NCBI GenBank assembly: GCA_945948915.1 | Contig: CAMFCQ010000007.1 | Span: 1-64,000 of the forward strand | Direction of reading: 5' to 3' | DNA from: an uncultured Clostridia bacterium | GTDB taxonomy: Bacteria; Bacillota; Clostridia; Christensenellales; Aristaeellaceae | DNA: 64,000 nt | Shown: in pieces, positions 58,125 through 64,000 of the stretch | Layout of the letters: every line of letters begins with the position of its first letter | Position numbering within the stretch: the first letter of the stretch is position 1 | Position numbers and translations under genes: made by a program | Notes under the pieces: model-generated | Databases searched by the model: none | Told to the model about the DNA's origin: nothing | The model's input: only the letters and a program-made list of their open reading frames with translations

Positions 58125-58880
58125 ATGAAATTCTTGAAGCAAAGCGCGCTGTTCCTGATCCTGTCGCTTGTTTTCGCCTCAGCCGCCCTGGCGCAGGATC
58201 GCAGCGAAGCCTGTCCCGCCTCCGATTTGCCGCAGAAGGTCATGTACATCACCTTTGACGACGGCCCCAAGGACGATACGCCCGAGCTGCTCGCCCTGCT
58301 TGAGGAGCTGGATGTGCCCGCCACCTTCTTTCTGGTGGGCGCCCGCGTGCGCGCGTTTCCCGATCATGCAAGGATGATTGTCGAGGCCGGGTATCCCATC
58401 GGCTATCACTCCATGGCGCACAGCTACAGCTACCTCAAGGAAGACGTCCGAAATATCTCAGCGGATTTGGAGCGGTTTACCGGTCTCATGCGCGAGGTCG
58501 TCGGGGAGGCGTTTGAGACGGATCTGTTTCGCTTTCCCGGGGGCAGCACCAGCTATTCGAGCTATGCGCGCCGCTATGTCGTCGAGCAGGGATATGCCTG
58601 GTTTGACTGGAACGGCATGACCGGCGATACGCTGCCGAACATGAATGCCGAAAAGATCGGGCAATACGCCCTCAAAACGTCCGGCAGTCAGGATGTGATT
58701 ATCCTGCTGGCGCACGAAGGCAAGCGCAAAACCCGGGACGCGCTTGTCGGAATCGTCGAGCATTACAGGGCGCTCGGCTATGAATTCCGCACGCTTTCCA
58801 CCGATCCGCAGGAACGGCTGATCCTTGAAAGATGCCCGGCAAACATGCGCCTGCCCGCACTGGATGCCCTTCCGGAATGA
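58125..58880 (+). CDS. Polysaccharide deacetylase (NodB domain), secreted
   Basis: YITFDDGPKDDTPELL; GYHSMAHSY; FRFPGGSTS. Confidence 0.93.
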   Translation: MKFLKQSALFLILSLVFASAALAQDRSEACPASDLPQKVMYITFDDGPKDDTPELLALLEELDVPATFFLVGARVRAFPDHARMIVEAGYPIGYHSMAHSYSYLKEDVRNISADLERFTGLMREVVGEAFETDLFRFPGGSTSYSSYARRYVVEQGYAWFDWNGMTGDTLPNMNAEKIGQYALKTSGSQDVIILLAHEGKRKTRDALVGIVEHYRALGYEFRTLSTDPQERLILERCPANMRLPALDALPE

Positions 58881-58889
58881 TGCAAATGA

Positions 58890-58935
58890 CCGACCGCCGC
58901 AGGGATATCGCTCTGCGGCGGTCGGTTTCATTTGG
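58890..58935 (+). terminator. Rho-independent terminator
   Basis: GACCGCCGCAGggatatcgcTCTGCGGCGGTCGGTTT. Confidence 0.7.
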
Positions 58936-58961
58936 CTTTTTGATTTTTCTTCGCAGGCAGC

Positions 58962-60017
58962 TCAGTGCCAGTCAAGCGCATCCACGGTTTCTTCTCCGCC
59001 CTCAGCGGCAAGTCCTGTCATCACGATGGACAGGTAGCTGTCGCGGAAGGCATAGGGATAGTGCGTCTCTCCCCCGCCCAGCCTGCCGCCCATGCGCATG
59101 AGCACGGTGCTCACCGCGATGTCGTCCTCCGTCATCGCCGCGTCGCAGCGGAAGGGATTCTCGTACACGCGCCGTCCGTCAAAGTCGATCGCGCGGATCG
59201 TGCCGGTGATCTCGTCCCGATGGTACACGAGCGTGGCCCTGGCCGGGCGGCCGTCCTGGCGCACCCAGCGCACCTCGTCGTCAAAGATTTCGCCGCGCGT
59301 GCCCAGAATCCGCAGATGGTTGGTGCGGATCGCGCTGTGGTACTGGCTGCCCGCAAAGTCGTACAGGCCCACGCGCCCGCCGCCAAAGTCAAGCTGCGCC
59401 AGCACGCGGTTTTCGTCCTCGATCCCGCCGCCTGCCACGTAGCCCGGCCGCGCGCCGGTATGGACGATGGGGCTGGTCAGCCTTCGCGCGCGGATGGTCA
59501 CCGGGCCGCTTTCCTCGCCCAGATAGGCGCGCAGCATGCTGATGCCGTGGTAGTCGTGCATCATGCTCATCCATACGCTGTGCACCGGCCCGAGCAGCCC
59601 GTCCTCCACCAGGGCGCGGCGCGCCTGATGGCTGGGGTACAGGAAGTACTGCTCCGCCATCTCCAGCGGCGTGCCGGTCTGCTGCTGCGCCCTCTGCAGT
59701 GCAGCCAGCGTCGGCAGATCAATGGCCAGCGGCGTCTCACTGAGCACGGGCACGCCCTGCGCAAGGCAGTCCATCGTCATCCCGGCGAGCGCCTTCTTGG
59801 TCACGCAGACCACCACAAAGTCCGGCTTTGTCTCAAGCAGCGCATCAAGCGACCAGAAAGCGCGCATGCCCTGCTCCCGTTCAAAGGCCTCGGCCTTCTC
59901 CTGCGTGCGGCACAGCACGCCCGTCAGCTCAAAGTGCTCCGGCAGGTTCTTCGCCGCGCGCACATAGAACATCGCGCGCCAGCCGTTGCCCGCCACGGCA
60001 TATCGAATCCTCTTCAT
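58962..60017 (-). CDS. Gfo/Idh/MocA family oxidoreductase
   Basis: MKRIRYAVAGNGWRAMFYVRAAKNLPEHFELTGVL...ETPLAIDLPTLAAL. Confidence 0.9.
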   Translation of the reverse strand: MKRIRYAVAGNGWRAMFYVRAAKNLPEHFELTGVLCRTQEKAEAFEREQGMRAFWSLDALLETKPDFVVVCVTKKALAGMTMDCLAQGVPVLSETPLAIDLPTLAALQRAQQQTGTPLEMAEQYFLYPSHQARRALVEDGLLGPVHSVWMSMMHDYHGISMLRAYLGEESGPVTIRARRLTSPIVHTGARPGYVAGGGIEDENRVLAQLDFGGGRVGLYDFAGSQYHSAIRTNHLRILGTRGEIFDDEVRWVRQDGRPARATLVYHRDEITGTIRAIDFDGRRVYENPFRCDAAMTEDDIAVSTVLMRMGGRLGGGETHYPYAFRDSYLSIVMTGLAAEGGEETVDALDWH

Positions 60018-60026
60018 ACGGCCTCC

Positions 60027-60986
60027 TCACGCTTCACTCAAGAAATCGATCACGGCATTCACATACCCGCCCAGCACCTCGTCGCGCGAGCTGTAGATCT
60101 CATGCTTCGCGTCGAACCTCACCAGTTTGCCCTGCGGCACCTTCGCGATGAACCTGTCCTGCTCCTTCAGGCGCACGATGCTGTCCTGCAGCGCCTGGCA
60201 GAGCATCACCGGCACACGGATTTCCCCTGCGCGCGCAAGCAGCGGCTCCGTCACGCCCGCCGCCTCGCGCACCCAGCTGTAGGTTGGGCTGCAGTTCTGC
60301 AGCTCCGCGCGCGCGCAGCGTTTCTTCTGGTAATAGTCGTAGCGCGCCTGGCTGGTCATGTGCGAGGTCGTGAATTTCTCGCTCTCCGGATCAAACGGCC
60401 TGCCGACGAACGCGCGCTCCTTTCCCTTGCCCAGCAGGCAGAACACGCTGCCCATCCATTTGGCGACGAGGCGCGGCAGCGGCTTGGTCACCGGCGCGAT
60501 CATCGGCGCGTTGAGCACGGCGCGCTCAAACCACTCGGGATGCTCAATCAGCGCAAATGCGCCCAGCGCGCCGCCCATGGAATGCGCGTACAGGCAGAGC
60601 TTTGCGCCGCCCATGCGGGGCTTCACCACATTCTCCATGAACTCGCCCAGGTCGCGCAGGTAATCGCTGAACCTGTCCACATGCGTGATGGACGTGTCCT
60701 CCACCTCGCGCACAGACCGCCCGTGCCCGCGGTGATCCATCGCAAAGACGCTGAATCCGCTCTGCACGAAATACCACGCCAGCTCGCGGAACTTCTCCGC
60801 GCTCTCGGTATAGCCGTGCAGGATCACCACCGCGCGCCTGGCGTCAAGCCGGTTGTAAACCTCGGCGTGCATCGTGCCGCCGGTGGATAGCGGCATATCG
60901 ATCTCCTCGCGCATCGCCGCCAGCCCGGGCTCCACGACCGTCTGCATCATCTTTTCAAACTGCGCTTCCCGAATGATTTTGGTCAT
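60027..60986 (-). CDS. Alpha/beta hydrolase (monoacylglycerol lipase-like)
   Basis: VVILHGYTESAEKFRELA; FAMDHRGHGRS; LYAHSMGGALGAF. Confidence 0.93.
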   Translation of the reverse strand: MTKIIREAQFEKMMQTVVEPGLAAMREEIDMPLSTGGTMHAEVYNRLDARRAVVILHGYTESAEKFRELAWYFVQSGFSVFAMDHRGHGRSVREVEDTSITHVDRFSDYLRDLGEFMENVVKPRMGGAKLCLYAHSMGGALGAFALIEHPEWFERAVLNAPMIAPVTKPLPRLVAKWMGSVFCLLGKGKERAFVGRPFDPESEKFTTSHMTSQARYDYYQKKRCARAELQNCSPTYSWVREAAGVTEPLLARAGEIRVPVMLCQALQDSIVRLKEQDRFIAKVPQGKLVRFDAKHEIYSSRDEVLGGYVNAVIDFLSEA

Positions 60987-61041
60987 CGCTTATCCTCCCG
61001 CTTCCACATTTTCGATCTGAATTCTATGTTGATTATAACGC

Positions 61042-61072
61042 AAAAAGCCCCCTCCATCAAGGAGGGGCTTTT
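61042..61072 (-). terminator. Rho-independent terminator
   Basis: AAAAGCCCCTCCTTGATGGAGGGGGCTTTTT on minus strand. Confidence 0.85.
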
Positions 61073-61078
61073 CCTGTG

Positions 61079-61481
61079 TCAATACTTTCTGCGCAGCACC
61101 ATCCAACTGATCCAGTACAGCACCATGAGGATGCACACGCTCATACCGGCGGCCATGGACACCTCGTTGTATCCGGCAATTCTCAATACGACGCTTGCCG
61201 CCGCGCCCACGAGCACATACAGATAACCGGCCCACGCCCATGCCCTGCCGGAAATGAACCGGTTGCGTTCATCGTGCGCCTCCACATCCACCTGTGCCTT
61301 GTATGCGCTGTTCGTCCAGTAGCGGATCCAGCGGATGACCTGAATCACGCCGATCGCGAACAGCGCGGTACCCATGCCGCTCCAGTATTCGTCCGCCAGA
61401 CCGGCATAGCTCACGCCCATCAGCGCCGCGCCGATCACAATCCAGCAGATGCTGGCCACAAATCTCCTGTCCTTCTTCATA
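61079..61481 (-). CDS. Small 4-TM membrane protein of unknown function
   Basis: MKKDRRFVASICWIVIGAALMGVSYAGL...; shares an EDER/HDERN-type segment and topology with the next gene. Confidence 0.65.
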
Positions 61482-61554
61482 TCCTGTCTTCCTTTCGCCG
61501 CCCGGACAAAGAATGTCCCGGGCAAAGTCTCCGTTCTTCCTCTTTTCGGTCTGA

Positions 61555-61989
61555 TCACATCATTTTGTCATACGCATACCACGCGATGATCTTGACCAGG
61601 GCCACGAGAATACACGCCGCCGAGCCCAGCGCCATGTAGAAGCTGTCGCCGCGCACGAGCGCCGCAATCAGCATCGCCACGATCGCCAGCACCGCGGCGA
61701 TGGCCGCCACGCTCTGCGCCTTGTAGGCGACCATCAGGCCGCGTTCATCCTCCATGTGCAGCGCGCTCTCCTTCGTGCGCCGCTCGCCCCTGAGCCAATT
61801 GAGCAGCAGGCACCCGCCGCCAATCGCCGTAAACGCGCCGCCCAATCCGCTCAGGAAGCCGGCCAGGCGCATCGGCAGGCCGTCCGCCGCGCCGAAGCCA
61901 AATGCCCAGATCAATCCGGCCAGCAGCAGTACAACACCTACCGCCAGCATGCCCCTGAGCCAAGCCTTCTGCATCGCTTTACACTTCAT
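61555..61989 (-). CDS. Small 4-TM membrane protein of unknown function
   Basis: MKCKAMQKAWLRGMLAVGVVLLLAGLIWAFGFG...HMEDERGLMVAYKAQ. Confidence 0.65.
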   Translation of the reverse strand: MKCKAMQKAWLRGMLAVGVVLLLAGLIWAFGFGAADGLPMRLAGFLSGLGGAFTAIGGGCLLLNWLRGERRTKESALHMEDERGLMVAYKAQSVAAIAAVLAIVAMLIAALVRGDSFYMALGSAACILVALVKIIAWYAYDKMM

Positions 61990-62005
61990 CTTTCCTCTTC
62001 CTTTC

Positions 62006-62209
62006 TCATGCCCGTTCGTCCGAGTCGTCGAAAATCTCTTCAATCGGCAGCGCAAAATACCTTGCCAGCTTGAACGCCAGCGCCAGCGAGGGATTGTACT
62101 TTCCCTTTTCCAGCGAGATGATCGTCTGGCGCGACACATCCAGCGCCTGCGCCAGATCCTCCTGCCGGATGCCCTTTTCCTTTCGCAGCGCCTCCAGCCT
62201 GTTCTTCAT
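62006..62209 (-). CDS. XRE/Cro family HTH regulator (YozG-like, 67 aa)
   Basis: MKNRLEALRKEKGIRQEDLAQALDVSRQTIISLEKGKYNPSLALAFKLARYFALPIEEIF. Confidence 0.95.
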   Translation of the reverse strand: MKNRLEALRKEKGIRQEDLAQALDVSRQTIISLEKGKYNPSLALAFKLARYFALPIEEIFDDSDERA

Positions 62210-62255
62210 GCTCAGCCCTCCGCTTCTTCAAAAGTCAAGCTTGCTTTACATCCAT

Positions 62256-62284
62256 AGAATAGCATAAGCCCGGAGGAATGTCAA
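62256..62284 (-). promoter_or_regulatory. Sigma-A promoter of XRE/membrane operon
   Basis: TTGACA-17 bp-TATTCT on minus strand. Confidence 0.8.
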
Positions 62285-62338
62285 GGGTGTTTTACATTCT
62301 TCCGGGCTTTTTTCATTCTCTTTTTCAGGGCCTGCCGC

Positions 62339-63094
62339 TTATTTCCCCTCGCACCACTCGCGAATCATCTGGGCGGCGGAGCGCGTCATCTCGCGGCTGA
62401 AGTCGCAGTTCCACTTGCGCTTGGCGAATGCCATGATCCAGCGGTCAAACGCCTCGCCGTCAAGATCCTGGCGCTTCTTGAGCATGGCGGTCATCTCTTC
62501 GGTGCCCTGCATGCGGTAGCTGTTCTCGTGCACCACGTCGCTGATGGCAAAGCGCGGCGGCTTTTTGCGCTCGATCTGGAACGGCGTCGGCTTGCCGTAC
62601 ACGGCCATGCACACGGGCTTGACGTACTCCGGCAGACCGAGGATCTCGCGCTGGGTGTCGCAGTTCTCGATGATGTCGCCGATGTAGCAGGAGCCGTAGC
62701 CCAGCGCGTCGGCGGCGACGACGCTTGCGTGCGCGGCGATGATCGTGTCGGCCACGGCCAGCATGAAGTCACCCTCGCCCGGCACGCGCAGCTCCTCGCC
62801 CAGATCGAGTGTCTTGAACACCTCAAACCAGCGGCGGTAGTCCGCACAGAACACGAGCACCAGCGGCGCGGTCGCGATAAACGGCTGGTTGTCGCAGGAC
62901 TTCGACAGCGCCAGCTTCTTCTCCGGATCGGTCACGTTGATAATCGTCCAGAGCGTCATGTTGCCCGCGCTGGGCGCCTGCACGGCGGCGCTGAGGATCG
63001 TCTCCACATCCTCGCGCGGCATCGGCTCCTGCACGAACTGGCGCACGCTCTTGCGCTCCATAAGCAGCCTGATCGTCTCATTGATCTCATTCAT
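62339..63094 (-). CDS. Nitroreductase family protein
   Basis: LLMERKSVRQFVQEPMPREDVETILSAAVQAPSAGNMTLW. Confidence 0.94.
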   Translation of the reverse strand: MNEINETIRLLMERKSVRQFVQEPMPREDVETILSAAVQAPSAGNMTLWTIINVTDPEKKLALSKSCDNQPFIATAPLVLVFCADYRRWFEVFKTLDLGEELRVPGEGDFMLAVADTIIAAHASVVAADALGYGSCYIGDIIENCDTQREILGLPEYVKPVCMAVYGKPTPFQIERKKPPRFAISDVVHENSYRMQGTEEMTAMLKKRQDLDGEAFDRWIMAFAKRKWNCDFSREMTRSAAQMIREWCEGK

Positions 63095-63989
63095 CGGGTT
63101 CATCCTCCTCGGAAAAGTCGTACTCGCTCATCAGGTCATCGAGGAAGCGCTGCACGTTTGTGCGCGCCCTGTACACGTCGTTGCGCTTATAGCCGCGCTC
63201 GGTCAGGGCCATGGACGCCTGCCGCAGGTCAAATCCATTCATCATTTCCTCGATAAGCTGTGCCTCCAGGCTGGCGGCGCTTTTCTCCTCCTGCTCCTGA
63301 AGCTCAACGCCGCTCATGTCCAGCACCAGGCAGTATTCGCCCTTCTCGGCCTTGCTGTTGGCCGCAAGCATGGCGAGCACCTCCTCCGCCGTGCCGCGAA
63401 TGGTCTTCTCATACAGCTTGGTCAGATCACAGCTGGCGGAAATGCGGCAGCCCGGCAGCGTCTCGGCGATGGTGCGCACCAGCTCGATGACGCGGTGCGG
63501 GCTCTCGTGCACCACGCCGATGGGCGTGCCGCTGCGCTTCATGGCCAGCAGCTTTTCGCGCAGCTCCTTCTTCTGCCGGGGCAGAAAGCCGTAGAACGCG
63601 AACTCGCGCGTATCCATGCCGCTGACGGACAGCGCGCTGGCCATGGCCGTCGGGCCCGGCACGGCCAGCACCTCGATGCCCAGCGCCGCCGCCTCGCGCA
63701 CAAGTACGCTGCCCGGGTCGCTGATGCACGGCGTGCCCGCGTCTGTCACGACGGCGACGGTCAGGTCCTCATCGAGCATCCGCTGGGGCAGAGAGGACGC
63801 GCGCTGCTCCTCGTTGTGCTGGTGGTTGGAGATGCAGGGCGTATCAATGCCGAAGTGATTGAGCAGCGCGCGGGTCACGCGCGTGTCCTCCGCTGCAATC
63901 AGATCGGCGCTTTTCAGCGTCTCTATCGCGCGCGGGGTCATGTCGCTTAGGTTGCCGATCGGCGTGGCAACGACGTAGAGCTTTGCCAT
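63087..63989 (-). CDS. rsmI: 16S rRNA (cytidine1402-2'-O)-methyltransferase
   Basis: MAKLYVVATPIGNLSDMTPRAIETLKSADLIAAEDTR...VTDAGTPCISDPG. Confidence 0.97.
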   Translation of the reverse strand: MAKLYVVATPIGNLSDMTPRAIETLKSADLIAAEDTRVTRALLNHFGIDTPCISNHQHNEEQRASSLPQRMLDEDLTVAVVTDAGTPCISDPGSVLVREAAALGIEVLAVPGPTAMASALSVSGMDTREFAFYGFLPRQKKELREKLLAMKRSGTPIGVVHESPHRVIELVRTIAETLPGCRISASCDLTKLYEKTIRGTAEEVLAMLAANSKAEKGEYCLVLDMSGVELQEQEEKSAASLEAQLIEEMMNGFDLRQASMALTERGYKRNDVYRARTNVQRFLDDLMSEYDFSEEDEPDE

Positions 63990-64000
63990 GGTTTCCTCCT

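Overview
High-GC window from a Gram-positive, spore-forming anaerobe, probably a gut Clostridia (class-level inference from gene content: spmA/spmB, class III RNR-type glycyl radical module, tungsten-type aldehyde ferredoxin oxidoreductase). Most genes are on the minus strand, and most of the long plus-strand ORFs in the track are codon-bias shadows. Gene content is largely chromosomal housekeeping: purL, uppP, spmAB, hup, mazG, coaD, rsmD, alr, rlmH, trpS, recO, gdhA, rsmI and tRNA-Ala(CGC). It also has two ABC uptake operons, an AOR/ferredoxin/YdhW-like redox operon, a secreted FMN/FAD reductase with a divergent LysR regulator, a class B sortase, a CcdA-TlpA fusion and a ZIP transporter. There is no prophage, no CRISPR array and no recognisable defence island. 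The most interesting material is non-coding or small. (1) A dispersed modular palindromic element occurs about 7 times; its TGATAC/TGATCC end overlaps the stop codon of the upstream gene in four copies, and all copies have the same polarity relative to that gene. (2) A ~300-400 bp near-complete inverted repeat lies at 23.5 kb. (3) A 160-bp palindrome lies between the malE-like and malF-like genes. (4) A 90-aa stand-alone ORF carries the glycyl-radical tail of anaerobic RNR (RRITGYL...FNNAK...DRVKHG), with its own promoter and terminator. (5) A structured leader precedes the AOR operon (possible Moco/Tuco riboswitch). (6) An M1-like peptidase has lost its zinc ligands. All calls come from reading the sequence and from family knowledge; no database search was run.
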